Part shown: one piece after another, positions 37,990 through 48,505 of the stretch
Position numbering within the stretch: the stretch's first letter is position 1
Layout: every line of letters begins with the position of its first letter
Assembly: GCA_965217095.1 (NCBI GenBank)
Contig: OZ244235.1
Location: 3,348,001 to 3,412,000, forward strand
Length of the DNA stretch: 64,000 nt
Reading direction: 5' to 3'
Origin: CAYNZV01 sp965217095
GTDB lineage: Bacteria; Latescibacterota; UBA2968; UBA8231
The notes under the pieces: model-generated
What the model was told of the DNA's origin: nothing
Seen by the model: only the letters and a program-made list of their open reading frames with translations
The model's database searches: none
Position numbers and translations under genes: made by a program

Positions 37990-39714
37990 ATGGTTCCGCG
38001 TTTTAGGACTCGAACGGCTTCGGGGGGGTTCTGTCTTCTCCTTGTCGTACTATCATTCGTATACTTCCACGAAATCGCTGATCATCCTCTCCAAGGGCAC
38101 GACGAAGAGACATTCCGCGACAATGTGGCTATTAGTGAAAATTTCAGCTACTTGCTCAATCCGCGGGCAGAAAGAGAGCTGGCATCGGGAAGACCAGTTG
38201 CCGAGCTGGTCAAGTGGGTGGGATTCTTGATCGTCGGTAACGACGCGAGTTGGTTTCACGTCCTCGTGGTCATGAGTCATGCCACTGTGGCTTTGCTTGT
38301 CGCACTCATGGCGATCCGATTGGGGATGGATCAGGTATCGGGTTATTTGGGCGGGATTCTTTTTCTCATTAACAGTGCCCACTTCGAAGTAGTCTATTGG
38401 ATCTCTGCAATCGACTATTCGATTGCCTTGATATTCGGTATCCTGGCAATTCTTTGTTTCCAACGATTTCATCTCAATCGCAGATCCTCCTGGCTATTGG
38501 TCTTTTACTTGGCTATGGCTGGTGGTGTGCTTGCCCATCCATCGGTCGGGGCAGTTTGGTTTTTTTGTTTTTACCTGCACTGGATCAGGGAACGGAACAT
38601 GAAAACGACGTTGAAACTTATGGTTCCCTTGGCATTGCTACTGCTGATATCTCTCGTCCTGGCGATAAGTCTCACGCGTCAGGAGACGAGCACTTGGGAT
38701 GCTCTCCATGCTTACACGAGTCAAGACGCTCTCTCCCTTATAATCGGATGTCTGCGAATGTTTTTGTGGTTCGCTGGAAGATTATTGACAACCGCTCACT
38801 GGATTCTGGTTACGCCCTATGAATTGAGCGAATGGGAGTTTCTCGTTGGCGCGGCAACTGTTGCCGGCCTCATTTTCTTGATTGTGAACGGCACTTTTCC
38901 TGGAGCCTTGTGGTCGGTTTGGATAGTTGCGACTCTGCTACCCTTCGTGGCGTTGACCGAACCAGTGATCTATGCGTCAACAGTGGGTCCTGCTAGATAT
39001 TTATACCTGTCAACTGTTGGTGCGTCGTTGTTGCTTGCTTGGTTTATCAGGTTGGCGAGTATTCGTCTCGCTAGGAAGAGGCAGATTTGGGGGTTGGTCT
39101 TTTTCGGTACCGTCTTGCTCGGCATAATGTCCTCAAGTTATGGGGCGTTGAAGAAGTGTGAGGCCTTGTCCTTCTATGCTTCAGGACGGACGTATATCGC
39201 GGACGCCGACGATACCGCTGGTATCGTCTGGCTAAAGCGTTCAATCGCCCAGGGACGTGACATCATTCCCCTCCGAGACGCCTACTACAGGCTGTGCAAC
39301 ATGCTGATAGCGAACGGATCTGAGGTCGAGCCATTCTTGACGGAGGCGAGAATGGAATTTCCGCGGGACAGTGCTTTTGATGCCGTACACTATGCACTGG
39401 AGTCGTTGCATCCGGCGCCCGATAGAAGGCAGCTAGGCATGGAAATCATGAAACACGCGTATCAAGTCAGATCGGAATTTCAGACGGAAGATCGGAAGGC
39501 TTTCAATGCGATGATCTCGGCGATTTACCACAACATCGGAAATGGCATGATGTTCCGGAATCTTCGGAGTCACGCCGTCGAAGCATATCAGATGTCGCTG
39601 CTGTTTGATTCGACGCGTACACAGACTGCAAAAGCCCTGTCCGCTGCACTGGAAGAAAAACAGGTCTTGAATGGACCGAACGCGATTAAGGAGTACCGCG
39701 GCAAAGCATTCTAA
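37990..39714 (+). CDS. Polytopic membrane protein with C-terminal TPR-like region (glycosyltransferase 39-like)
   Basis: A 574-residue protein starting at ATG 37990; an in-frame extension upstream to 37873 has no hydrophobic or homologous features. Ten to twelve hydrophobic helices fill residues 15-430 (for example FHVLVVMSHATVALLVALMAIRLG, WLLVFYLAMAGGVLA, LALLLLISLVLAI). An acidic loop after the first helix, GHDEETFRDN, resembles the Asp/Glu loop of GT-C transferases that use lipid-linked sugars. Residues ~450-574 are helical, TPR-like. Similar overall plan to the split gene at 49946-54153. Role in envelope or exopolysaccharide glycosylation is inferred. Confidence 0.6.
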   Translation: MVPRFRTRTASGGFCLLLVVLSFVYFHEIADHPLQGHDEETFRDNVAISENFSYLLNPRAERELASGRPVAELVKWVGFLIVGNDASWFHVLVVMSHATVALLVALMAIRLGMDQVSGYLGGILFLINSAHFEVVYWISAIDYSIALIFGILAILCFQRFHLNRRSSWLLVFYLAMAGGVLAHPSVGAVWFFCFYLHWIRERNMKTTLKLMVPLALLLLISLVLAISLTRQETSTWDALHAYTSQDALSLIIGCLRMFLWFAGRLLTTAHWILVTPYELSEWEFLVGAATVAGLIFLIVNGTFPGALWSVWIVATLLPFVALTEPVIYASTVGPARYLYLSTVGASLLLAWFIRLASIRLARKRQIWGLVFFGTVLLGIMSSSYGALKKCEALSFYASGRTYIADADDTAGIVWLKRSIAQGRDIIPLRDAYYRLCNMLIANGSEVEPFLTEARMEFPRDSAFDAVHYALESLHPAPDRRQLGMEIMKHAYQVRSEFQTEDRKAFNAMISAIYHNIGNGMMFRNLRSHAVEAYQMSLLFDSTRTQTAKALSAALEEKQVLNGPNAIKEYRGKAF

Positions 39715-39785
39715 CGCAAGTAGACGCTCGATCGACACGGCCCGCGATAACCGTCAGCGCCAGATTTTTTTAGTATAGTACCTCC

Positions 39786-42700
39786 ATGGACAAGCAACTA
39801 ATAGACATTCTCTGGGTGACGGTCAGCGCCAGCCTCGTATTTCTGATGCAGGGCGGATTCCTGCGTCTGGAAACGGGGTTGACCCGCAGCAAGAACAACA
39901 TCAACGTCGCCGTCAAGAACCTCGCGGACCTGGGCATCTCGATTGTGCTCTACTGGGCATTCGGATACGGGCTCATGTGGGGGGTGTCGAACGCTGGATG
40001 GTTCGGCTTGACTGATTCGTTCCCGGATGTTGGTCGCGGCGGAGCTTGGTCCGCGGTCTTCATACTGTTCGGCGCCCTGTTTTGCGGAACTGCGGTGACG
40101 ATCATCTCCGGCGCCGTCGCCGAGCGTCTGCGGTTTATGAGCTACCTGCTCATAGCTGCCGTCGTGGCCGGCATTGTGTATCCGATCTACGGCCACTGGG
40201 CATGGAACGGAGTAGATGTGGGATCGCCTACCGGCTGGTTAGGAATGAGGGGCTTCGTCGATTTCGCTGGTTCGACCGTCGTTCACAGTCTAGGCGGATG
40301 GTGCGCGCTTGCCCTTCTCCTCGTCATCGGTCCGCGGCACGGCCGGTTTCCCCAGGACGGCCCACCTCGCAAGATCCCGGGAGCCAATCTGCCTGTTGCA
40401 ACCTTGGGTGTAATTCTATTGTGGATGGGCTGGTTCGGCTTCAACGGTGGCAGTACGCTCGCCATGAACGACCAGGTACCAAAGGTCATCGCCAATACCG
40501 TATTCGCCGGCGCAGCGGGTATGACGGCAGCGCTCGGTGTAGGTCTGCTGACGCGCGGTCGGGCCGACGTCGATCTTGTGCTCAACGGTTCTCTGGCAGG
40601 TCTTGTAGCTATTACCGCCAGCGCCTTCGCCGTGACGACGGTGTCGGCCGTGGCTATCGGCATCATCGGCGGCGTCGTGATGGTTGCGGTGGAGAATTTG
40701 CTGCAGCGCCTGCGGATTGACGATGCCGTGGGCGCCGTCCCCGTCCACCTTGGAGCGGGTATCTGAGGTACGTTCGCAGTAGCCATTTTCGGGGAGGCTG
40801 ACCTGCTGGGAACCGGACTCGGCTTTTGGGCCCAACTGTCCGCACAAGCCTACGGGATTGCGGCCTGCTTCCTCTGGGCTTTCGGCGCAACCTACATCCT
40901 GTTCTATGTGATCAATCGCCATGTACCACTCAGGGTGACTGCTGAAGAAGAGGAGGTTGGGCTCAACATTTCAGAGCACGGCGCCACCACAGATCTTCTC
41001 GAGCTCTTCAGGGTAATGGAGCACCAGTCCAAGTCAGGCGAGCTGAGCCATAGGGCGCCGGTGGAGCCGTTCACCGAGGTCGGCCAGATCGCCCAGCGTT
41101 ACAACCTCGTAATGGCGGCGTTGGAAAGGGCGACGACGCGGACCGAGGCCATCGTGAAAACGGCTATGGACGGCATTGTCACTTGTGCGAAAGAGTCTCT
41201 TGACATAATCACCTTGAATCCAGCCGCGGAAGCGATGTTCGGGTACGGTAAGGACGAGCTTGCTCGGCAGCCCTTGACACGTTTGCTCGGCGGCGAGGTA
41301 AGCTCAGACGAATCTTATGTTAAACGCCTGGCCTCCGAGCGAACCTATCGGGAGTTGATAGGACAGCGCGCCGACGGCACCACGTTTCCGATGGAAGCGA
41401 TGGTGACGGAGGCGTCGTCAGGTCAGGAGGAGGGGGTATACGTCGGCACCTTCCGCGATATTACGGAACGCAAGCAGATCGAGGACAATTTGCAACGGGC
41501 AATGCTGGAGGCTGAGGCTGCCAATCGTGCGAAGAGTGAATTTCTCGCCAATATGAGCCACGAGCTAAGGACTCCGATGAACGCCATTCTTGGCTATGCC
41601 CAGATACTCGGTGGGGATGTGGAACTCACGGACAGACAACGCAAGGCGATATACACCATAGGTGACAGCGGTCAGCACCTGCTAAAATTGATCAACAAGG
41701 TCCTCGACATCTCGAAGATCGAAGCGGGCCGCGAGGAGCTTCATCCCGTCGATTTCGATCTAAGGCTCATGCTATCGGGGCTGGAGTCGATGTTCGCCAT
41801 GCAGTGCGGTCAAAAGAACCTTGTATGGAGATTCATAGAGGACGTTGCCATCTCCCACGTGCATGGCGACGAGGGGAAGCTGCGACAGGTACTAATCAAT
41901 CTGCTTAGCAACGCCGTCAAATTCACCTCCGCCGGGGAGGTGATGCTACGGGCAGGGTCCGGCGACGATAGTTCCTACACTTTTGAGGTAGCCGACAACG
42001 GTCCGGGCATTCCACAGGAAGATGAGGCCACCATATTTGATCCCTTCCAGCAAACAGGGGAAGGTGTGCAGTGGGTGGCACTGGGCTTGGCCTGGCTATA
42101 TCGCAGCGTCACGTTGAAATCATGGGTGGCGAGCTCGAGCTAGAGTCAAGGCCGGGTGAAGGTGCCCGGTTTTCGTTCACCCTGCGTCTGCCCGCAGCCA
42201 TGACCCGAGTCCCCACCCTCCCGAAAGGGAAGGACTGGTCGAGCGTGAAGCATCTTGCTCCCGGGACATCGGTGCGTGCGTTGATTGTCGACGACGTGGC
42301 TACCAACCGCGATGTCCTCGGGTATCTGTTGCGAGATATTGGGGTCGCTGTGGAGGAGGCCGAAAACGGTGAGCAGGGGTTGGAACGCGTGCGGGAGGCG
42401 ATGCCCGACATCATCTTGCTCGACATCCGCATGCCCGTACTGGATGGTCCGGCAATGCTCGAGCGGTTGACCGCTACCTATGGTGCAAACGCCACAAAGG
42501 TGGTAGCGGTAACCGCATCCGTCTTTGTGCACCAGACGAAGCAATTTCTGGAAATGGGATTCTCACGCTTGATTGGGAAACCGGTGAGAGCGGAGGAGAT
42601 ATTCGAATGCCTGGCTGAAGAGTTGGGTGTGGAGTACGACTATGATGTGACTGTTGCGGCGCCGGAGTCCGATCCTCGTGACTGGGAGGGTATCGATCTG

Positions 42701-42886
42701 CCAAGCGCCCTGTACGACGATCTGCTCGAAGCCGCCAGGGCGCAAATCGTTACCGATTTACGCAAACATTTTAGCCGACTCGAAGGGCTCGGCAGTGAAG
42801 GAAGGAGTCTGGCGGCGCACCTGCGAACGCTGGCACTCCGATACGACATGGACGCCATCCGGAAGACACTCGAAACCTTGAAGTGA
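39786..42886 (+). pseudogene. Ammonium transporter (Amt) domain fused to hybrid histidine kinase, with nonsense codon and frameshift
   Basis: The reading starts with an Amt/Rh transporter (VDFAGSTVVHSLGG carries the first pore His; AVPVHLGAGI the second). At 40764-40766 TGA replaces the Trp codon of the conserved GxWGT segment, and the frame continues GTFAVAIFGEADLL in phase. It goes on with a final helix, a linker, a PAS domain, an H-box (SEFLANMSHELRTPMNA), N-box and G1 VADNGPGIP. Near 42065-42072 a frameshift separates this from G2 (GGTGLGLAIS), a receiver domain (Asp in IILLDIRMP, Lys in LIGKPV) and a helical tail. The design matches Amt-histidine-kinase ammonium sensors such as Ks-Amt5 of Kuenenia. 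Two independent lesions imply it is inactive, unless they are errors. Confidence 0.85.
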
Positions 42887-43270
42887 TGCGACCCTTGGAA
42901 AGTGAAACACGATGGTAACGCCGAGCACAGATTTGACGGGTAGCTTCATTCTGGTCGTTGACGACGTTCCAGCCAATCTCGATGTGCTCATAGAGATTCT
43001 TGAAGAGGAAGGATTCCGCATATCGGTGGCCACTTCAGGGGAGAGGGCGTTGCGGGTTGTCTCCCAAACAAGACCGGATCTCATATTGTTGGACGTGATG
43101 ATGCCCGGCATTGACGGATACGAGACTTGCCGCATGCTCAAAGCACATGAGAAGACGGCGGGGATCCCGGTCATCTTCCTTACGGCACGAGACGACCCGC
43201 AGGCGATCAGACATGGTTTCGAGGCCGGGGGCGCAGATTACGTGACAAAACCCTTCAATAAGGAGGAGTT

Positions 43271-44401
43271 GGGGGTATCCATTTAACCGGAGTTACCATA
43301 TGTTCAGTGCATGGCGTATCCTCGCGCTGGCAAGCACTACCCGGGCTCGGTTGGCGAGTTTCAAGCCTGGTTTCGAACCGATGCGGACTGCCTGGACTAC
43401 CTCGAATGGCTGCGGTGGCCCGACGGCTTCGTCTGTCCGAGTTGCGGCCACGAAGGCGGTTGGCGCTTGGGCGATGGCCGCTTCATGTGTCCGGCGTGTT
43501 CGACACGCAGTTCGGTGACGGCCGGTACGATCTTCGATCGGACGCGGACACCCTTGACGATATGGTACACCGCCTGCTGGCTGTTCGCCACCGGTAAAGA
43601 CGGGATCTCGGCGTTGAGCTTGAAGCGAGTACTGGAGATCAGCTCCTACCAGACTGCCTGGGCCATGCTGCACCGCCTGCGGTCGGTGTTGGTACGTCCC
43701 GGTCGGGATCTGCTGAGCGGGACGGTACAGGTGGACGAGACCTACATCGGCGGCGCCGAGCCTGGGCTGGCCGGTGGCCGCGCTAGGGGCAAGAAGGTGC
43801 TGACCGGTATCGCAGTTGAGGTTCATGAGCCGAGAGGATTGGGGCGGTGCCGCATGTCGCCACTGGCCGATGCCTCTGCCGAGACCTTGCACGCGTTCGT
43901 GATGGATCACGTCGAGCCGGGCTCGACGATCATCACCGACGGGTGGCCCGCTTATCAGGGACTGGCTCAGCTCGGCTACGAGCATGATCGGCGCAGCCAG
44001 GGCGCGGCCCGCGCTCGGGGCGATGATCCCAACAAGCTGTTGCCCGCCGTGCACCGCGTTGTCTCACTGGCCAAGCGGTGGCTGCTGGGAACGCATCAAG
44101 GGGCCGCCGACAGTACCCACATGAGCCACTACCTCAACGAGTTCGTGTTCCGCTTCAATCGCCGCCGCTCCCGCAGCCGCGGCATGGTGTTTTATCGCGT
44201 GCTCGAGCTGGCCGTGGCCCACGAGCCGATGCGTTTCCAGGATCTCATTGCCAGCCGACGGCCGAGGAAGCTGCCCCCCGAGCCGCCCAAACGGCGAGGG
44301 CATCCCACGAGCCTGGAACGCCCAGGGGCAAACCGGCCGTGGCGGTCGGCGGCCGAACACTGATGGGGGTCGCGACGCACTCCGGTTAAATGGATACCCC
44401 C
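43271..44401 (+). mobile_element. IS1595-family (ISXO2-like) insertion sequence, copy B
   Basis: 1131 bp, with the same terminal repeats as copy A and one synonymous difference in the transposase gene (CAT versus CAC codon near 43985). AAGGAGGAGTT flanks it at 43260-43270 and 44403-44413, covering the usual 8-bp duplication. It splits the response regulator gene in frame-restoring fashion. Confidence 0.93.
43311..44363 (+). CDS. IS1595-family (ISXO2-like) transposase
   Basis: A 350-residue protein identical to copy A at the amino-acid level, with the N-terminal zinc ribbon, Asp142, Asp210 and the NEFVFRFNRR end. The ATG lies 40 bp inside the left terminal repeat. Intact, so this copy can supply its own transposase. 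It sits in the same orientation as the response regulator gene it interrupts. Confidence 0.93.
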   Translation: MAYPRAGKHYPGSVGEFQAWFRTDADCLDYLEWLRWPDGFVCPSCGHEGGWRLGDGRFMCPACSTRSSVTAGTIFDRTRTPLTIWYTACWLFATGKDGISALSLKRVLEISSYQTAWAMLHRLRSVLVRPGRDLLSGTVQVDETYIGGAEPGLAGGRARGKKVLTGIAVEVHEPRGLGRCRMSPLADASAETLHAFVMDHVEPGSTIITDGWPAYQGLAQLGYEHDRRSQGAARARGDDPNKLLPAVHRVVSLAKRWLLGTHQGAADSTHMSHYLNEFVFRFNRRRSRSRGMVFYRVLELAVAHEPMRFQDLIASRRPRKLPPEPPKRRGHPTSLERPGANRPWRSAAEH

Positions 44402-44466
44402 AAAGGAGGAGTTATTGGCGCGCATTCGCATGTCTCTGGAAAGGGCGGTTTTGTCGCGCGACCTCG

Positions 44467-46497
44467 ATGCCCTACGCGAGAAGTTACGACTCAAGGAGGA
44501 CTAGCCGGCGCCTCCGGCTAGTCCTGGCAGTGGCACGCATTACCCTCTCGATCGTGCTCGTTCTCCTTTTCGCTGGAACTCCCATCCGGGCTCACAACGG
44601 CTCGACTGCGCTTGCGTATCCAGTGCCTGCTGTCGATATCGACGGAGACCTCTCCGACTGGCCGGCGTCGCTTCCTTCCTACCGGCTCAACTCTGTTAGC
44701 GCAACCTCGCTCGAGGACTCAGCCGATTTTCAGGGCCAGTTCCGCATCGGGTACAATAGTGTTCATAACGCATTGTTTGTAAGCCTTGAGATCGAGGATG
44801 ATGTGACTGTTCTCGATCTGCCAAATGCGCGCGTCCGCATGAGGGATAGCGGTGGATTCGCTCTGCTGCCAGTCCATTCGGCTGCGCCTGCTGAACATTT
44901 CGGTGTTTGGGACGATTCCACACGGCCTTTCATGGGATTTCCCACCAAGCAAGTTGAGAAACGGTTTGTGCAATGCGCGGTTCGAAGAGAAGAAGGTCGC
45001 CACTCCTACGAATGGAAGCTGGATGTAGCTGGCCTCGACATGGGCCAGATCGAACCGAACAAGGTCTGGTCACTTGCCGTCGTCGTAGTCGATGCAGATG
45101 GAGACCAGCGAGATTCCGTTTCCTTCATCAGTTGGGGAAAAGCGTCGGAGGGTTACGGGTACAGCTTGGTCGGAGATATCTTGTTGGTGCCGAAAACCGA
45201 GCCATTCGGAACGATTGAAGGGCAGGTCGCCTGGACGGACGACGAGGGTGAGGCACCGCCGCGGCAGGTGCGCATCGTATCGGAAGCCGACTCATCCTTT
45301 CACATCCGGACAGTCACGGACCGCAACGGCTGTTTCATGGCTGCGCTGCCGGCCGGTTCGTACGCAGTAGCTGTTGAAGATTTCAGGATGGCACATGGGC
45401 TGCCCATATCGGCTCGAGTACAGGCTGGACAGACAGTGTCGCTCGGAGTGCACGAAGCCGCGCGCATCATCCCATCCACCTACCATAGAGAGCCAGCAGA
45501 TCTGCAGAGCGTACATCGCGGTGTCTGCTGGGAAGCAGGGGGCAACGATCTTACGGAATACCACATGGTGCCGCTGGTGCAAAGCGGCGTCGAGTGGATC
45601 TCGCAAACTACCTTTGGTTGGCAGTCCAAACACAATTCTCCGGAAATCAGGCCCAACCGGAGTGGTGGAGGGGAGAGTGATCGCGGTATTGCCGATGTGA
45701 GCCGGTTGGCGAAGAGGTTCGGCATTCGCACCATGCTCAAGCCGCACATCTGGTTGGGTCGAGGCGCCTGGCGCGGTGACATTGCCATGGACAGCGAAGA
45801 GGATTGGCAAGAATGGTTTAGTCAGTACCGGAGCTTCATACTTCGGTACGCGCGACTCGCCGATCGCGAGGGCATCGAAGTCCTGTGCATCGGCACCGAG
45901 CTGCGTCGCGCGGCAGTAGAGCGGGAGGCGGACTGGCGCAAGCTCATCGCCGAGATCCGTGCTGTGTACAACGGAAAGCTCATCTATGCGGCCAATTGGT
46001 ACAAAGAGTTCGAGGAGGTCGCCTTCTGGGACGAGCTGGACTACATCGGCATCCAGGCGTATTTCCCCCTTGTTGAGAAAGAACGATTCGATGTCTCTAA
46101 GTGGACTGGCGGAGAGCGCATCTCCTCGGTTGAAGACCTGAGCCGTGGATGGGACAAGCACGTGGAAGCCATCGCGCGGATCCACGAGAAGTTTCGGAAA
46201 CCGGTCATCATCACTGAGATCGGCTACCACAGCACGATCGATGCGGCAGTGCAGCCCTGGGAATGGAAGATCAGTGACCTAGACGCAACTTTTGAGGAAG
46301 GATTGCGAACCCAGACGAACTGCTATGAGGCTTTTCTAAAGGTATTTTGGGGAAGAGAATTTTTCGCCGGCGTCTATTTCTGGAAGTGGCATCCGTACCA
46401 TCACGATGCAGGCGGGTCGCAGGACCGGGACTATACACCTCAGAACAAGCCGGCGGAGCTGGTGATGCGACGATGGTACCAGCGGTTTGTTGATTAA
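44467..46497 (+). CDS. Secreted GH113-like glycosidase with N-terminal CBM9-like and carboxypeptidase-regulatory-like domains
   Basis: The frame opens at ATG 44467, overlapping the response regulator end; GTG 44530 is the alternative start after a hairpin. A signal/anchor helix (ITLSIVLVLLFAG) precedes an extracellular CBM9-like domain (IDGDLSDWPASLPSYRL) and a regulatory-like sandwich (GTIEGQVAWTDDEGEA). From about 390 a (beta/alpha)8 domain has IGTELRR and VIITEIGYHS as acid/base and nucleophile candidates, with YIGIQAYFPL and VYFWKWHP, matching GH113 mannanase-like enzymes. It likely degrades a mannan- or galactan-type polymer outside the cell; specificity is inferred. It is the only gene directly following the ammonium-sensing system. 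Confidence 0.8.
   Translation: MPYARSYDSRRTSRRLRLVLAVARITLSIVLVLLFAGTPIRAHNGSTALAYPVPAVDIDGDLSDWPASLPSYRLNSVSATSLEDSADFQGQFRIGYNSVHNALFVSLEIEDDVTVLDLPNARVRMRDSGGFALLPVHSAAPAEHFGVWDDSTRPFMGFPTKQVEKRFVQCAVRREEGRHSYEWKLDVAGLDMGQIEPNKVWSLAVVVVDADGDQRDSVSFISWGKASEGYGYSLVGDILLVPKTEPFGTIEGQVAWTDDEGEAPPRQVRIVSEADSSFHIRTVTDRNGCFMAALPAGSYAVAVEDFRMAHGLPISARVQAGQTVSLGVHEAARIIPSTYHREPADLQSVHRGVCWEAGGNDLTEYHMVPLVQSGVEWISQTTFGWQSKHNSPEIRPNRSGGGESDRGIADVSRLAKRFGIRTMLKPHIWLGRGAWRGDIAMDSEEDWQEWFSQYRSFILRYARLADREGIEVLCIGTELRRAAVEREADWRKLIAEIRAVYNGKLIYAANWYKEFEEVAFWDELDYIGIQAYFPLVEKERFDVSKWTGGERISSVEDLSRGWDKHVEAIARIHEKFRKPVIITEIGYHSTIDAAVQPWEWKISDLDATFEEGLRTQTNCYEAFLKVFWGREFFAGVYFWKWHPYHHDAGGSQDRDYTPQNKPAELVMRRWYQRFVD
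44500..44522 (+). other. Short inverted repeat at the response regulator/GH113 junction
   Basis: ACTAGCCGG (44500-44508), loop CGCCT, then CCGGCTAGT (44514-44522): a perfect 9-bp stem. It is not followed by a T-run, so it is not a typical terminator. It lies just upstream of GTG 44530 and could affect translation of the glycosidase. Confidence 0.5.
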
Positions 46498-46580
46498 AAA
46501 GCGTTGTCGTTTATTGCACCGATGTTCAGTGCAACTATACGGTCGTCCAAGATGATCGTGCTCGAGGAAGGAGACCGCAC

Positions 46581-47474
46581 GTGACACCGGATGCTTTGGT
46601 ACACGCACTGACCGAAGAGGAGCGAATTCACTTCGAGGAACAGGGCCACCTCTACATAGAAAACGCACTCACCGACGATCAGGTGGAAGGTTTGAAATCT
46701 GCCGTCGACAGACTCAACCGGAGTGCCATCGACGCCGGTACCACAGAAAAAGGCAAACCGTGGGGCAAAGCCGACATAATCGGGCAGGACGACGCCTTTC
46801 TCGACCTCGTGGACAACCCCAGAGTTCTTCCCAAAGTCTGGGGCATCCTGGGGTGGAACATCTATCTGTATCATTCGCATCTGCACATCAAACCCCCAGC
46901 TGCTCCTGACGCGGAAGAGGGAGAAGGCTGGATGGAGTTCCATCAGGACAGCGGCCGTGTCAACCTCGAGCAGCGGACGTTTCCGCAAGCCCGCCTCTCC
47001 CTCAAGGTCGCCTACCATTTGACAGACGTCTCGGAACCAGGACGCGGCAACTTCTACATCATTCCGGGCAGTCACCTATCCCCGGACATCCCGATCTCCT
47101 CCGAAATCGGCCGAGACCCCGCAGAGGCGCCGTCCGAGGGTGTCCCTGAAAATGCCGTTCCCGTCTGCGCCGAACCCGGAACCGCGGTCCTGTTCGATCG
47201 CCGGCTGTGGCACGGCCGCAGCGCCAACCACTCCCAACTCACGCGCAAGGCGCTGTTCTTCGGATACGGCTACCGCTGGATCCGGCCGAAGGATCCGATC
47301 ACCGTGGATCACATCATGGATCGTCTCGACCCGATTCAGCGCCAGCTCCTAGGTGCACAATCAAGCCCAAACGGTGTTTACGTCCCCAAGGATGAGGATG
47401 TCCCGCTGCGCTCGTGGTTGGTGGAGCAGCTCGGTGAGGAGGCTGTTGTGGAAATGGATCGGGTGACGGGGTAG
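46581..47474 (+). CDS. Phytanoyl-CoA dioxygenase (PhyH) family protein
   Basis: A 297-residue PhyH-type Fe(II)/2-oxoglutarate oxygenase with iron ligands His121 and Asp123 (EFHQDSGR), distal His211 in RLWHGRSAN, and Arg222. It carries an extra C-terminal segment (VPKDEDVPLRSWLVEQL) that is not in the other three PhyH proteins of the window. ATG with a GAGGAAGGAGACCGCAC leader, a strong site. The following periplasmic gene begins three bases after its stop, so the two are probably one operon with two thioredoxin-like genes. Substrate unknown. Confidence 0.88.
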   Translation: MTPDALVHALTEEERIHFEEQGHLYIENALTDDQVEGLKSAVDRLNRSAIDAGTTEKGKPWGKADIIGQDDAFLDLVDNPRVLPKVWGILGWNIYLYHSHLHIKPPAAPDAEEGEGWMEFHQDSGRVNLEQRTFPQARLSLKVAYHLTDVSEPGRGNFYIIPGSHLSPDIPISSEIGRDPAEAPSEGVPENAVPVCAEPGTAVLFDRRLWHGRSANHSQLTRKALFFGYGYRWIRPKDPITVDHIMDRLDPIQRQLLGAQSSPNGVYVPKDEDVPLRSWLVEQLGEEAVVEMDRVTG

Positions 47475-47476
47475 TC

Positions 47477-48505
47477 ATGCGACGAATAATGCCGGTATGG
47501 ACGATCTTCGTATTTCTCGCGCCTGAAGGGGATAGCCATGCACAGTCGATCGAAGAACAGATCGAAGCCGAAATTTCGCGTCTGCGGCCGCTGATGGATA
47601 CCACCCGGGCCGGCTCCAAAGCGGTTCGCAACTTTACGAAATCGGCTTTCGTGAACATGCAGAAAACCGATGAGTACTTGAAAGCCGGCTCGCTCTATTT
47701 GAGCCTTGCCCGCATGGGAGCGGCGCGTCATGGCGAACAGGCTGCCGTCTACATGCAAAACGCAGAGAAACGCACTGCGGGCAAAGGGGTTGAAGGGTTC
47801 AGGGAGGAGACCGATGCGCTGCAATCGATATTGGAGAATCAGGAAAGGGCTTTCGAGGATGTGCCGCGGAGCGAGGTTCCTGCTATCGTAGAAGCGTACA
47901 TCGAAAAGAGTCGATCCGAAGCCTGGAAGCATTACTACCTGAGGCAACACATGGGCGCAAAGGGTCTGTACATGTTCGGGGCAAGCAAGGCCTCGATGGA
48001 TCTGGCTCTTTTTACCCTCGGTTTCAGGTTTGGGCAGATCAAGCCGCCGCCAAGCCTGGCGCCGCTCGAAGAGTCTTTGTCTCCGTTCGAGGCGAGGGTG
48101 GTTGAAGCGTATGTAGATCCGGAGTTCGGCGTGGAAGAAAAGAAGGTAAGATACAACAATTTCCTGCTAGCCAATGTGTCCATAAAAGAAGCACGGAAAC
48201 TCGACAAGAAGCGATATCTCTTTGCCGCGTTGCTAGCGTACCTTGAAGCGCGCAAGCTGTTCGCCATGATTGAGCAGCCGGAACCGGAGTCGGAAACTCT
48301 GGCCAAGCTGTTGGAGCGAAACGTCGCCCTGGCCGACGAGCTGGCTGCAGCAGAAATCGATCACAGTCTGGGATTATACCTCCTGGAAACCGCTCGGGAC
48401 GAGGGCCAACGCGCCGCGGAAGATTCGACGGCCGGCCGCAAGGCGGTCGTCATCATGGAGGTCGTGTTGCCACATTATCTCGAACTTACAGAGGGAGCAA
48501 ACTGA
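47477..48505 (+). CDS. Exported helical protein of unknown function
   Basis: A 342-residue protein with an export signal (MRRIMPVWTIFVFLAPEGDSHAQS). The mature part is almost entirely helical, with repeated SLYLSLARMGAARHGEQ, KHYYLRQHMGAKGLYMFGASKAS and LLANVSIKEARKLDKKRYLF segments that resemble tetratricopeptide-type packing without clear consensus. Not recognised. It begins three bases after the PhyH gene and its stop overlaps the start of the next gene (TGATG), so translation is probably coupled. The pairing with thioredoxin-like genes suggests an envelope redox or folding role, by inference. Confidence 0.6.
   Translation: MRRIMPVWTIFVFLAPEGDSHAQSIEEQIEAEISRLRPLMDTTRAGSKAVRNFTKSAFVNMQKTDEYLKAGSLYLSLARMGAARHGEQAAVYMQNAEKRTAGKGVEGFREETDALQSILENQERAFEDVPRSEVPAIVEAYIEKSRSEAWKHYYLRQHMGAKGLYMFGASKASMDLALFTLGFRFGQIKPPPSLAPLEESLSPFEARVVEAYVDPEFGVEEKKVRYNNFLLANVSIKEARKLDKKRYLFAALLAYLEARKLFAMIEQPEPESETLAKLLERNVALADELAAAEIDHSLGLYLLETARDEGQRAAEDSTAGRKAVVIMEVVLPHYLELTEGAN

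Larger units (their letters stand above)
42912..44504 (+). pseudogene. Response regulator (receiver domain) split by an IS1595 element
   Basis: Without the IS at 43271-44401 and one copy of AAGGAGGAGTT, the gene encodes a 149-residue receiver protein: Asp17/18 in LVVDDVPAN, phosphoacceptor Asp61 in LILLDVMMPGIDG, and Lys113 in VTKPFN, then a helical tail KEELLARIRMSLERAVLSRD ending at TAG 44502. With the IS the frame ends in EELGVSI. It starts 25 bp after the Amt-kinase gene and must have been its partner, with no output domain, so it probably signals through protein contact or a downstream phosphotransfer step (inference). Confidence 0.88.

Noticed and set aside
40764..40766. TGA read as tryptophan (alternative genetic code)
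   Set aside because: TGA replaces a Trp codon here, but intact genes such as those ending at 16325, 31200 and 42886 end in TGA, so the code is standard.
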